A DNA stretch of 9,284 nucleotides. It comes from an uncultured Erysipelotrichaceae bacterium. Its GTDB lineage: Bacteria > Bacillota_I > Bacilli_A > RF39 > UBA660. Below the pieces are notes generated by a model, which was given only the letters and a program-made list of their open reading frames with translations, was not told the origin of the DNA and made no database searches. The stretch is from positions 1-9,284 of the forward strand of contig CADBMU010000007.1 in assembly GCA_902795845.1 (NCBI GenBank), given 5' to 3'. Positions 1 to 7,062 of the stretch are shown here, in pieces (position 1 is the stretch's first letter; the number at the start of each line of letters is the position of its first letter). The translations under genes were made by a program, and so were the position numbers.

Positions 1-918
1 ATTAATTTGTCTTTTCCCTTGGAAAGAATTTCTTCTAACCATTTCTTTATCTATATCATTAAGTACACAAAATTTTTTTATTAACCAAGTTGGTTCTATT
101 AAATCTTCTTTAGTTGGATCACCAGTAATTCTATGAATAACTATTTTTTCATTTAATAATTCTAACTCGTCACAAACAATATCAATATATTCTTCTTTTG
201 TTAGTATATGAAAGTGTGTTTCATTATATAATTTTTCAAGTTCTGTATTTTTTAAAACATGAAGCATATGAATTTTAATTCCATCAATTTTTAAACTGTT
301 AAGATACTTAACAGTAGCTAACATCATATCTTTAGTTTCAAAAGGAAGACCATTAATAATATGAACAACTACATTTATATTTCTTTGTTTTAATTTTTTT
401 ACACACTCATCAAAACTTTTTAAATCATGACCCCGATTTATTAATTTTAAAGTTTTATCATGCATTGATTGAAGACCTAATTCAATAGTTAAAAAAGTTC
501 TTTTGGATAAATCTTCTAAATAATCAAGACATTCATCGCTAATTGCATCACATCTTGTAGCAATGGAAAGCCCAATAACATTAGGAATTTTTAAAATAGT
601 TTCATATTTTTCTTTTAAAATATCAAGTGGAGCATAGGTATTAGTATTGGCTTGAAAATAACCAATATATTTTGCATGAGGCCATTTCTTTTCCATCATT
701 GTTTTAACTTCATTAAATTGCGTAACTAAATCGTCTTCTTTATTACCGGCAAAGTCACCTGAACCATGACTACAAAAAATACAACCATTACCATTTTTAA
801 AATTAGGACATGAAAAGTTACCATTAAGACTTACTTTAAAAACTTTAGAATTAAATTTAGTTTTATAAAAATAATTAAGAGTATGATATCTTTTATTATC
901 TAAGGTATATTTAAACAT
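1..918 (-). CDS. Radical SAM protein, YhcC/YtqA-like (TIGR01212 type), C-terminus cut by window edge
   Basis: The minus-strand reading frame is open from ATG at 918 to base 1 (306 codons, no stop), so the C-terminus lies outside the window. E. coli YhcC is about 309 residues, so probably only a few residues are missing. The N-terminus has the radical SAM cluster cysteines C37, C46 and C49 in CPNFKNGNGCIFC, a spacing (x8 then x2) like the YhcC family rather than the classical CxxxCxxC. Further family-like blocks are YFQANTNTYAPL, LSIATRCDA, TIELGLQSMHDKTLKLINRGHD, HIINGLPFET and IKIHMLHVLKNT. Such proteins should bind a [4Fe-4S] cluster and S-adenosylmethionine; the physiological substrate of this family is not established to my knowledge. 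The start overlaps the stop of the upstream gene by one base (TAATG), suggesting translational coupling. Family call is confident; function is unknown. Confidence 0.92.
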   Translation of the reverse strand, partial: MFKYTLDNKRYHTLNYFYKTKFNSKVFKVSLNGNFSCPNFKNGNGCIFCSHGSGDFAGNKEDDLVTQFNEVKTMMEKKWPHAKYIGYFQANTNTYAPLDILKEKYETILKIPNVIGLSIATRCDAISDECLDYLEDLSKRTFLTIELGLQSMHDKTLKLINRGHDLKSFDECVKKLKQRNINVVVHIINGLPFETKDMMLATVKYLNSLKIDGIKIHMLHVLKNTELEKLYNETHFHILTKEEYIDIVCDELELLNEKIVIHRITGDPTKEDLIEPTWLIKKFCVLNDIDKEMVRRNSFQGKRQIN

Positions 919-1403
919 TACTTTTCGTCCTTTTTCGTTAAAACTTTAACTGCTTCTTTTATATTATTTAAATATTCATCATTATTTTGAAGCATATAAT
1001 CTGCTAAACAAGATCTACCATCATTGCTATTTGCTTTAACAAAATTATCAAATTTAAAACCAAAACGCATAAAGTTTTCAAATAAAATGAAATAATTTTT
1101 AATTTCTTCATTATCATTTGAATCAACTAAAATATTAAATTTATAAATAAGATAATTTAAAATAAAAATTTCCTCATTTAATAATTCGTTATTCTTCTCT
1201 TGAAACTCAATTTGAAAAGGATTTTTCAATAACTTTGCCATAAATTTATTAAATTTAAATATTAATTTTCTTTTTTTAAGTTCAGCATTATAAGTTTTTA
1301 GAATATCATGTATATTATTTACAATAGTTGGATAATACATTGTTTCTTCAATAGAAGTATAAGCCATTTCCATAAATTCATTAAGTTTTTCTTCAATTTC
1401 CAT
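918..1403 (-). CDS. Unrecognised 161-residue protein, first gene of the radical SAM operon
   Basis: I do not recognise this protein. It is rich in Asn, Lys, Glu, Phe and Ile and predicted by eye to be mostly alpha-helical. It has no signal peptide, no clear transmembrane segment and no repeats. It has a basic central stretch (LKKRKLIFKFNKFMAKLLK, about residues 42-60) and a single cysteine near residue 131. The start is well supported: an AGGGAGG ribosome binding site lies seven bases upstream and a promoter lies 26 bases upstream. The gene is not just an open frame in AT-rich DNA, because it sits precisely between a promoter/RBS and the overlapping start of the radical SAM gene (TAATG). This arrangement suggests the two proteins are made together and may work together. 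Whether it is a partner, substrate or unrelated passenger cannot be told from the sequence. Confidence 0.8.
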   Translation of the reverse strand: MEIEEKLNEFMEMAYTSIEETMYYPTIVNNIHDILKTYNAELKKRKLIFKFNKFMAKLLKNPFQIEFQEKNNELLNEEIFILNYLIYKFNILVDSNDNEEIKNYFILFENFMRFGFKFDNFVKANSNDGRSCLADYMLQNNDEYLNNIKEAVKVLTKKDEK

Positions 1404-1410
1404 AATAAAA

Positions 1411-1417
1411 CCTCCCT
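1411..1417 (-). promoter_or_regulatory. Ribosome binding site AGGGAGG of the 161-residue protein
   Basis: On the minus strand AGGGAGG is followed by seven bases and ATG at 1403. This close match to the Shine-Dalgarno sequence fixes the start of the first gene of the leftward operon. Confidence 0.85.
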
Positions 1418-1428
1418 AAGTTATAAAT

Positions 1429-1457
1429 ATTATAAAAACAAATGTCGTAAATTGCAA
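1429..1457 (-). promoter_or_regulatory. Leftward promoter of the hypothetical/radical SAM operon
   Basis: On the minus strand a -35-like TTGCAA (1457-1452) is followed after exactly 17 bases by a perfect -10 TATAAT (1434-1429). This predicts a transcript with a leader of roughly 20 bases. The -35 lies only 11 bases from the -35 of the rightward promoter. Confidence 0.65.
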
Positions 1458-1468
1458 TAATTATCATA

Positions 1469-1497
1469 TTGTTAGAAATAATTAATTGTGATATTAT
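1469..1497 (+). promoter_or_regulatory. Rightward extended -10 promoter of the GH31 gene
   Basis: A -35-like TTGTTA (1469-1474), a 17-base spacer and TATTAT (1492-1497) preceded by TG one base away (TGATATTAT, extended -10) lie 26 bases before the GH31 start. The predicted leader is under about 20 bases. Confidence 0.65.
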
Positions 1498-1514
1498 ATA
1501 AATAAGATAAGAAG

Positions 1515-1520
1515 GGTGAT
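1515..1520 (+). promoter_or_regulatory. GGTGAT ribosome binding site of the GH31 gene
   Basis: GGTGAT is complementary to the ATCACC part of the usual 16S 3' end and lies three bases before ATG. The same GGTGAT-N3-start arrangement recurs before the genes at 7072 and 8301. Confidence 0.6.
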
Positions 1521-1523
1521 AAA

Positions 1524-3944
1524 ATGGCAGCAGATTTTTCTCATTTTAAGTATAATGAAACAAATGGACTAAGTGTCAAAAAAGCTACATTTAAAGGTAA
1601 TAATTACCGTATCACCGTTTTAACCGAAAGACTTGTAAGATTAGAATATAGTGAAGCTGGATTATTTTTTGATGGGTTAACAGAAAATGTAATAAATAGG
1701 AAATTTCCAATTCCAGATTTTAAAATAAATGAAGATGATAAATATTTAGAGATAACAACAAGATATTTTACTTTGCAATATCAAAAAGAAAAACCTTTTG
1801 TTGGGCCAAAATTTGCCCCAGATGCATACTTAAAAGTCAAACTAAATAACACTGATAAATTATGGTATTTTAATCATCCTGAAGCTAGAAATTTTAAAGG
1901 AAAAACAGTTGGTTTTATAAATGATAGTTCTTCTGTAAAAATGGAAAGAGGATTATATTCTACAGATGGATTTGCCTCAATTGATGATAGTAAATCAATG
2001 ATATTTGATGGTGAAGGCTTCTTAAATCAAATTGGAATTGAAAGAATAGATACTTATTTATTTATGTATAGAAGAGATTTTGGACTTTGTTTAAAAGACT
2101 ATTTTATGTTAACGGGAAGACCACCATTAATTCCAAGATATGCTTTAGGAATCTGGTGGCATCGTGATAAAACTTATTCATTTAATGATACTAAAAAATT
2201 AATAAATAATTTTAATAAAAATCAAATTCCAATATCAGTATTATTACTGGGACATAAATGGAACACTAAACCAGTTATTGATAATGTAGAAAATCTTGAT
2301 TATAAGACAGGTTTTACATTTAATAAAAATTTATTTAGTAATCCTCAAGAATTTACTAAATACATGCATGAACGTGGTATTAGAGTAGGACTTAATATTA
2401 ATCCGAGTGGAGGAATAAATCCGTATGAAGAAAGTTATCCTAGTATTGCAGCAGCTTTAAATATTACGGATGGAAGTACTATTCCTTTTAATGTATTTAA
2501 TAAAGATTTAATAAAAGCTTATTTTGAATATACAATAAGTCCTTTAAATGATTTAGGTATTGATTTTTATTGGATAGATAATGATAATGATTTACAATCT
2601 TTAAAAGCTTTAAGTAACTATCATTTTAATGATTATAAAAAATATCAGTCAATGCGTGGAATGATTATGTCAAGAAGTAATGGTAGTACAATGCACAGAT
2701 ACCCAATTCATTATTCTGGGGAAACTACTGTTAGTTGGAATACTTTAAAACTATTACCATTTTATAACTCTCAAGCAAGTAATATTGGTATATCTTGGTG
2801 GAGCCATGATGTTGGAGGATATAAAGATGGTATAGAAGATAATGAACTATATGCAAGATATGTCCAACTTGCAACATATTCTCCAATATTTAGATTTAGT
2901 GCTAAATATGGCCATTACTATAAAAGAGAACCATGGAGATGGGATAGTAATACTTTAAATATTGTTAAACATTACTGTAATTTAAGACATAGATTAATAC
3001 CATATTTATATTCTGGAGCTTATCGTTATTATAAAAATGGGCTACCTCTTGTTCAACCGCTTTATTATGAAGTACCTGAAATATATGATGAACCTGAATA
3101 TAAAAATGAATATTATTTTGGAAGTGAGTTATTTATAGCTCCGATTACTTCTAAAAAAGACCTGGTCATGAATAGATCAGTACAAAGAACATATTTGCCA
3201 AAAGGTACTTGGTATGATTTCAAAACAGGTAAAAAATTCCCAGGTGATAAGCGTTATGTTACTTTTTACACAGATGAAGATTATCCCGTATACGCTCGTG
3301 AAGGTTCTATAATACCTCTTGCTATATTAGATAAAAATATTAATGTAACAAATTCTCCTGAATCTATGGAGATTCATGTATTCCCTGGTAAGAGTAATAT
3401 ATTTAAACTTTATGAAGATGATGGATATAGTTCATTATATGAAGAAGGATATTATATAGTAACAACTATTGATTATAATTATCTTGCTAATAACTATACT
3501 TTAATAATAAGACCTGTTGAAGGTAAATCGGGTATAATCCCAAATAAAAGAAATTATAAAATACGTTTTAGAAATACTAGAGAAGCTGATGATGTAATAG
3601 TATATGTTGATAAAGAAGTAGTAGATTATGAAAGTTATGTGGAAGATAATGATTTCATAGTAGAGGTTTCTAATGTTAAAACTATCTCTCAATTAACAAT
3701 TAATTGTAAGGGAAAAGATATTGAAATAGATGCTGTAAGATTAATAAATGAAGATATAGATTCAATTATTAGTGATCTTGAAATAGAAACAAGATTAAAA
3801 GAAATGATAGCAACTATAATATTTGATGAAAATCTTGATATTAAGAAAAAACGTATTGCTATAAGAAAACTAAAGAAAGCTGGTTTAAAGCCAATATTCA
3901 TTCGTATGTTTATTAAATTATTAGAATATGCAAGCGAAGTATAG
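1524..3944 (+). CDS. Glycoside hydrolase family 31 protein (alpha-glucosidase/alpha-xylosidase-like), cytoplasmic
   Basis: This 806-residue protein has the usual GH31 order. An N-terminal beta-sandwich (about 1-195) is followed by a TIM barrel beginning at PPLIPRYALGIWW (about 200-212), then C-terminal beta domains (about 550-730). The barrel contains GIDFYWID (345-352), where D352 is the expected nucleophile. It also contains MSRSNG (about 382-387), IHYSGETTVSW (395-405), and WWSHDVGGY (425-433) with D429. E400 sits where most GH31 enzymes have the acid/base Asp of the Gly-Asp motif. LRHRLIPYLY (488-497) and the PLYYE block are also typical. No signal peptide is present, so it should act on imported alpha-linked sugars in the cytoplasm; the substrate cannot be assigned. 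Residues ~733-806 form a charged helical tail beyond the normal end. ATG at 1524 follows GGTGAT with three bases between. No sugar transporter is adjacent, and the gene is probably transcribed alone. Confidence 0.93.
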   Translation: MAADFSHFKYNETNGLSVKKATFKGNNYRITVLTERLVRLEYSEAGLFFDGLTENVINRKFPIPDFKINEDDKYLEITTRYFTLQYQKEKPFVGPKFAPDAYLKVKLNNTDKLWYFNHPEARNFKGKTVGFINDSSSVKMERGLYSTDGFASIDDSKSMIFDGEGFLNQIGIERIDTYLFMYRRDFGLCLKDYFMLTGRPPLIPRYALGIWWHRDKTYSFNDTKKLINNFNKNQIPISVLLLGHKWNTKPVIDNVENLDYKTGFTFNKNLFSNPQEFTKYMHERGIRVGLNINPSGGINPYEESYPSIAAALNITDGSTIPFNVFNKDLIKAYFEYTISPLNDLGIDFYWIDNDNDLQSLKALSNYHFNDYKKYQSMRGMIMSRSNGSTMHRYPIHYSGETTVSWNTLKLLPFYNSQASNIGISWWSHDVGGYKDGIEDNELYARYVQLATYSPIFRFSAKYGHYYKREPWRWDSNTLNIVKHYCNLRHRLIPYLYSGAYRYYKNGLPLVQPLYYEVPEIYDEPEYKNEYYFGSELFIAPITSKKDLVMNRSVQRTYLPKGTWYDFKTGKKFPGDKRYVTFYTDEDYPVYAREGSIIPLAILDKNINVTNSPESMEIHVFPGKSNIFKLYEDDGYSSLYEEGYYIVTTIDYNYLANNYTLIIRPVEGKSGIIPNKRNYKIRFRNTREADDVIVYVDKEVVDYESYVEDNDFIVEVSNVKTISQLTINCKGKDIEIDAVRLINEDIDSIISDLEIETRLKEMIATIIFDENLDIKKKRIAIRKLKKAGLKPIFIRMFIKLLEYASEV

Positions 3945-3966
3945 ATGGTTTAACCATCTTTTTTTT
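3943..3966 (+). terminator. Rho-independent terminator after the GH31 gene
   Basis: AGATGG (3943-3948) pairs with CCATCT (3954-3959) around the loop TTTAA, and inner T-A pairs are also possible. An eight-T run (3959-3966) follows. The stem starts inside the TAG stop codon. Confidence 0.85.
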
Positions 3967-3976
3967 ATATTTTTTC

Positions 3977-4005
3977 TTGAAAATCATAATTAAATAACTT
4001 ATAAT
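3977..4005 (+). promoter_or_regulatory. Promoter of the leuS T-box operon
   Basis: TTGAAA (3977-3982), a 17-base spacer and a perfect TATAAT (4000-4005) lie just upstream of the T-box leader and just downstream of the GH31 terminator. Transcription should begin near 4012. Confidence 0.8.
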
Positions 4006-4012
4006 ACATTTA

Positions 4013-4214
4013 AGCGTTGAAGAAAGAGTAGTAATAGGGATTCTTTTAAAGAGAGTTAGTGGTTGGTGGAAACTAATAAAGAAGAAATATGAACTTGCTT
4101 TCGGAGTGTTGGAGTGATTTCCTTATAAATCAAATAAGCTAGTTATACTAGGAAATAAGGTGGTACCACGAGTAACTTCGTCCTTTGGATGAATTATTCG
4201 TGTTTTATTTTTTT
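4013..4214 (+). promoter_or_regulatory. T-box riboswitch, leucine-specific (specifier CUU)
   Basis: The leader contains the conserved T-box sequence AAGGTGGTACCACG (4157-4170). Its TGGT can pair with the ACCA acceptor end of uncharged tRNA-Leu. Stem I features include the GAGAGTTAGTGGTTGGTGG region with a TTAGT/ACTAA helix (about 4056-4076). The likely specifier is CTT at 4094-4096, in GAACTTGC and followed by a purine as expected. The antiterminator can form from AAGG (4157-4160) with CCTT (4182-4185) and ACGAG (4168-4172) with CTTCGT (4176-4181), leaving the seven-base bulge TGGTACC. The competing terminator spans 4167-4214. When leucine is short, uncharged tRNA-Leu should stabilise the antiterminator and switch on the membrane protein gene and leuS. 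The 5' boundary is approximate. Confidence 0.93.
4167..4214 (+). terminator. Regulated terminator hairpin of the T-box
   Basis: CACGAGTAACTTCGTCC (4167-4183) pairs with GGATGAATTATTCGTG (4187-4202) around a TTT loop, with one bulged C and G-T wobbles. TTTTATTTTTTT (4203-4214) follows. It is mutually exclusive with the antiterminator. Confidence 0.85.
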
Positions 4215-4220
4215 AAGGAG
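4215..4220 (+). promoter_or_regulatory. AAGGAG ribosome binding site that sets the start at 4228
   Basis: AAGGAG lies seven bases before ATG at 4228, directly after the T-box terminator. The in-frame ATG at 4189 lies inside the terminator hairpin without a binding site, so 4228 is the real start. Confidence 0.85.
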
Positions 4221-4227
4221 CGTATCT

Positions 4228-4599
4228 ATGACAAAAGAAATGTATGTAATATTTTATGTAGTAGTATATTTAATAGTTTTTTTAGTTACTTATATAATGG
4301 ATTTAATCAAAATAAAAAAGAAGAAACAAAAAAAGATTGGTGAAATTCAATATTTAACATCAAAATTTAAACTTGATAGTAATAAAATTAATTATAAAAG
4401 GGTAAGTCTTGTTATAGCACTGTTAAATGCCTTTATTATTTCAACAGTTACTCTTGTAATTTCACTTGTAAATACAAACATGACATTACAACTTGTAATA
4501 GGGTTTGTCCTGTTATTTGCATTAATATATTCTATATATGAAATATATGGCAGAATTTTAATAAAAAAAGGTTATAAAAAGAAAGTAGGTAAAAAATAA
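4228..4599 (+). CDS. Small three-helix membrane protein, first gene of the leuS operon
   Basis: I do not recognise this 123-residue protein. Three hydrophobic segments are visible: about residues 5-25 (YVIFYVVVYLIVFLVTYIM), 57-80 (VSLVIALLNAFIISTVTLV) and 84-107 (LQLVIGFVLLFALIYSIYEI). A very basic loop KIKKKKQKK follows the first segment, and the tail is KKGYKKKVGKK. By the positive-inside rule the loop after the first helix and the C-terminus should face the cytoplasm, with the N-terminus outside. No catalytic motif or signal peptidase site is apparent. The start at 4228 is preferred over an upstream in-frame ATG (4189), which lies in the T-box terminator. The gene is under the leucine T-box and its stop overlaps the leuS start by one base, so its expression is tied to leucine limitation. 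A role in amino acid supply is conceivable, but it is too small for a standard transporter. Confidence 0.82.
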   Translation: MTKEMYVIFYVVVYLIVFLVTYIMDLIKIKKKKQKKIGEIQYLTSKFKLDSNKINYKRVSLVIALLNAFIISTVTLVISLVNTNMTLQLVIGFVLLFALIYSIYEIYGRILIKKGYKKKVGKK

Positions 4600-7010
4600 T
4601 GTATGATCATAAACAAATAGAAGAAAAATGGCAAAAATATTGGGAAGATAATAAAACATTTAAAGCTATAAATGGTAGTGATAAAAAACCTTACTATATA
4701 TTAGTAGAGTTTCCATATCCTAGTGGAGCAGGACTTCATGTTGGACATGTTAGAAGTTATACTGCTCAAGATGCTCTTGCAAGAATGAAAAGAATGCAAG
4801 GATACAATGTTTTATATCCAATGGGATGGGATGCCTTTGGAGCCCCAGCAGAACAATATGCAATAAAAAATCATATTCACCCTAAAGATGCTGTTAAAGA
4901 AAATATAAAAACTTTTAAAGGACAAATGAAAACTTTAGGTTTCTCTTTTGATTGGGATCGTGAGTTTTCAACAACTGATCCAGAATATTATAAATGGACA
5001 CAATGGCAATTTTTACAATTTTATAAACACGATATGGCATATAAAGCTACTGTTCCAGTAAATTGGTGCCCAAATTGTAAAACTGTTTTATCAAATGAAG
5101 ACTCTGCAGGTGGAGTATGTGAAAGATGTGGCTCAACAGTTATTCAAAAAGAAAAATCACAATGGATGTTAAGAATGAGTAATTATGCGGAAGATTTATT
5201 AAAGGGTTTAGATGATACTCATTTTGCTGAAAAAGTTAAATTAGGTCAAATCAATTGGATTGGTAAATCAACTGGAGTAGAAATGGATGTTGAAATATCT
5301 GGTGGAGGAAAGTTCTCTATATTTACAACTTGTATTGAAACAGTATATGGAATTACTTTCTTTGTTATAGCTCCAGATGGTAAATTAATAAAAGAATTAC
5401 TTCCAAGAGTTACTAACAAAGACGAAGTACTAGCTTATATAGAAGAAACTTCTAAAAAGTCTGCTATGGATAGAACTGAACTAAATAAAGGAAAGTCTGG
5501 TTGTGAAGTTAAAGGAATTAAAGCTATTAATCCTGTTAATGGAAAAGAAGTTCCAATATTCTTAGGTGATTTTGTTTTAGGTGATTATGGAACAGGTGCC
5601 GTAATGGCAGTTCCAACACATGATGAAAGAGATTTTGAATATGCAAAAGAACATAATCTTGAAATGATTCAAGTTATAGATGGTGCAGATGTTAAAGAGC
5701 ATGCTTTTGAAAAACATGATTATTTAGGTAAAGGTTGTAAATTAATAAATTCTGAAGAATTTAGTGGCCTTACAGTTGAAGAAGCTAAAGAAGCAATAAC
5801 AGATAAACTAGTAAGTAAAGGTATTGCCAGAAGAGTTAATAATTATAAAATGAGAGATTGGATTTTCTCACGTCAAAGATTCTGGGGTGAACCAATTCCA
5901 ATGATAAACTGCCCAAAATGTGGCTGGGTTTGTATGGATGAAAAAGATTTACCATTATTACTTCCAGATGTTGCTGAATATGAACCAACTGATAATGGGG
6001 AAAGTCCACTTGCTAAAATTACTGATTGGGTAAATTGTAAATGTCCAAAATGTGGTAGTGATGCTAAACGTGAAACAGATACAATGCCTAACTGGGCTGG
6101 ATCAAGTTGGTATTTCTTAAGATTTATGGATGCCCATAATAAAGACGAATTTGCTTCAATGGATGCAATGAAATATTGGGGTAAGGTAAATTGGTACAAT
6201 GGCGGTATGGAACATACTGCAAGACATTTATTATATGCAAGATTCTGGGTACAATTCTTATATAACATTGGACTAGTTCCAAATAAAGAAATGATTGATG
6301 TTCGTGTAAGCCATGGAATGGTATTAGGTAGTGATAATCAAAAAATGAGTAAATCAAAAGGTAATGTAATAAATCCTGATGATATTGTTAATGAATATGG
6401 TGCGGATACATTACGTGTTTATGAAATGTTTATGGGAGATTATCAACAAGATGCACCATGGAGTGTTGAATCACTAAAAGGATGTAAACGTTTTATTGAT
6501 AGAATCATTAGATTAGGTGAAAAACTTAATAATGCTACTGGTTTTACTAATGAAGTTTTAAAAAATAAAACAATTAAAAAGATTGGTGAAGATTTAACAA
6601 CATTAAAATATAATACAGCAGTTGCTGCTTTAATGATTATGTTAAATGAATATGAAAAATATGAAAATGGTGTAACTAGTGATGAATATAGATTATTATT
6701 ACAATTATTAAACCCTATTGCACCTCATATTACTGAAGAATTAAATGAAAAATATAATTTAGGAATAGCTTTATGTGAAAGCTCATGGCCAGAATATGAT
6801 GAGGCAAAAATCGTTGAAGATACTCAAAAGATAGCTGTTCAAGTTAATGGCAAAGTTCGTGGAACAATCGAAATTACTTTGGATGAAGATGAAACTTCAA
6901 TTAAAGAAAAAGCTTTAAATGATGAAAATGTTTTAAGACATACGAGTGGTAAAGAAATAATCAAAGTAATAGTTATTAAAAACAAAATTGTTAATATTGT
7001 TGTTAAGTAA
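4599..7010 (+). CDS. leuS: Leucyl-tRNA synthetase
   Basis: This cytoplasmic class I synthetase charges tRNA-Leu with leucine using ATP. Its 803 residues are close to the bacterial norm. Visible elements in order are: HVGH (47-50, the HIGH motif); a first zinc-type knuckle C157/C160/C174/C177; the CP1 editing domain (about 220-410) with TTCIET (243-248) and THDERD (340-345, D345 at the conserved editing Asp); DWIFSRQRFWGEP (420-432); a second Cys set (C438/C441, C482/C485); ETDTMPNWAGSSWYFLR; KMSKS (582-586); and the C-terminal domain VQVNGKVRG. The editing peptide differs from the TTRPDT of E. coli. ATG overlaps the stop of the membrane protein gene (TAATG) with only a weak binding site, so it is probably translationally coupled. 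Regulation is by the upstream leucine T-box, whose CUU specifier agrees with the gene identity. Confidence 0.98.
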   Translation: MYDHKQIEEKWQKYWEDNKTFKAINGSDKKPYYILVEFPYPSGAGLHVGHVRSYTAQDALARMKRMQGYNVLYPMGWDAFGAPAEQYAIKNHIHPKDAVKENIKTFKGQMKTLGFSFDWDREFSTTDPEYYKWTQWQFLQFYKHDMAYKATVPVNWCPNCKTVLSNEDSAGGVCERCGSTVIQKEKSQWMLRMSNYAEDLLKGLDDTHFAEKVKLGQINWIGKSTGVEMDVEISGGGKFSIFTTCIETVYGITFFVIAPDGKLIKELLPRVTNKDEVLAYIEETSKKSAMDRTELNKGKSGCEVKGIKAINPVNGKEVPIFLGDFVLGDYGTGAVMAVPTHDERDFEYAKEHNLEMIQVIDGADVKEHAFEKHDYLGKGCKLINSEEFSGLTVEEAKEAITDKLVSKGIARRVNNYKMRDWIFSRQRFWGEPIPMINCPKCGWVCMDEKDLPLLLPDVAEYEPTDNGESPLAKITDWVNCKCPKCGSDAKRETDTMPNWAGSSWYFLRFMDAHNKDEFASMDAMKYWGKVNWYNGGMEHTARHLLYARFWVQFLYNIGLVPNKEMIDVRVSHGMVLGSDNQKMSKSKGNVINPDDIVNEYGADTLRVYEMFMGDYQQDAPWSVESLKGCKRFIDRIIRLGEKLNNATGFTNEVLKNKTIKKIGEDLTTLKYNTAVAALMIMLNEYEKYENGVTSDEYRLLLQLLNPIAPHITEELNEKYNLGIALCESSWPEYDEAKIVEDTQKIAVQVNGKVRGTIEITLDEDETSIKEKALNDENVLRHTSGKEIIKVIVIKNKIVNIVVK

Positions 7011-7032
7011 GTCAAATGACTTACTTTTTTTT
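7005..7032 (+). terminator. Rho-independent terminator after leuS
   Basis: AAGTAAGTCA (7005-7014) is the perfect complement of TGACTTACTT (7017-7026), and an eight-T run lies at 7025-7032. The stem contains the leuS stop codon TAA (7008-7010). Confidence 0.88.
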
Positions 7033-7040
7033 CTATATAA

Positions 7041-7049
7041 TGATATAAT
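7041..7049 (+). promoter_or_regulatory. Extended -10 promoter of the S41 protease gene
   Basis: TGATATAAT (7041-7049) is a perfect TGn-TATAAT extended -10. A second TATAAT lies at 7036-7041. No good -35 lies 16-18 bases upstream, where the leuS terminator is. It predicts a leader of only about 15 bases. Confidence 0.65.
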
Positions 7050-7062
7050 GTGAAAGATAGTA

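Noticed and set aside
3501..3901. Two minus-strand open frames under the 3' part of the GH31 gene
   Set aside because: They are shadows of a well-supported coding sequence, with compositions typical of reverse-complemented Asp/Glu/Lys-rich codons.
4095..4097. TTG (Leu) as an alternative T-box specifier
   Set aside because: It would be followed by C rather than the usual purine; CTT followed by G fits better, though both read leucine.
4189..4227. In-frame upstream ATG that would give the membrane protein a 13-residue N-terminal extension
   Set aside because: It lies inside the T-box terminator hairpin and has no ribosome binding site; AAGGAG at 4215-4220 points to ATG 4228.
5873..6357. Overlapping minus-strand open frames of 131 and 77 codons
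   Set aside because: They lie antisense to the strongly conserved leuS catalytic region, have no ribosome binding site and encode no recognisable motif.
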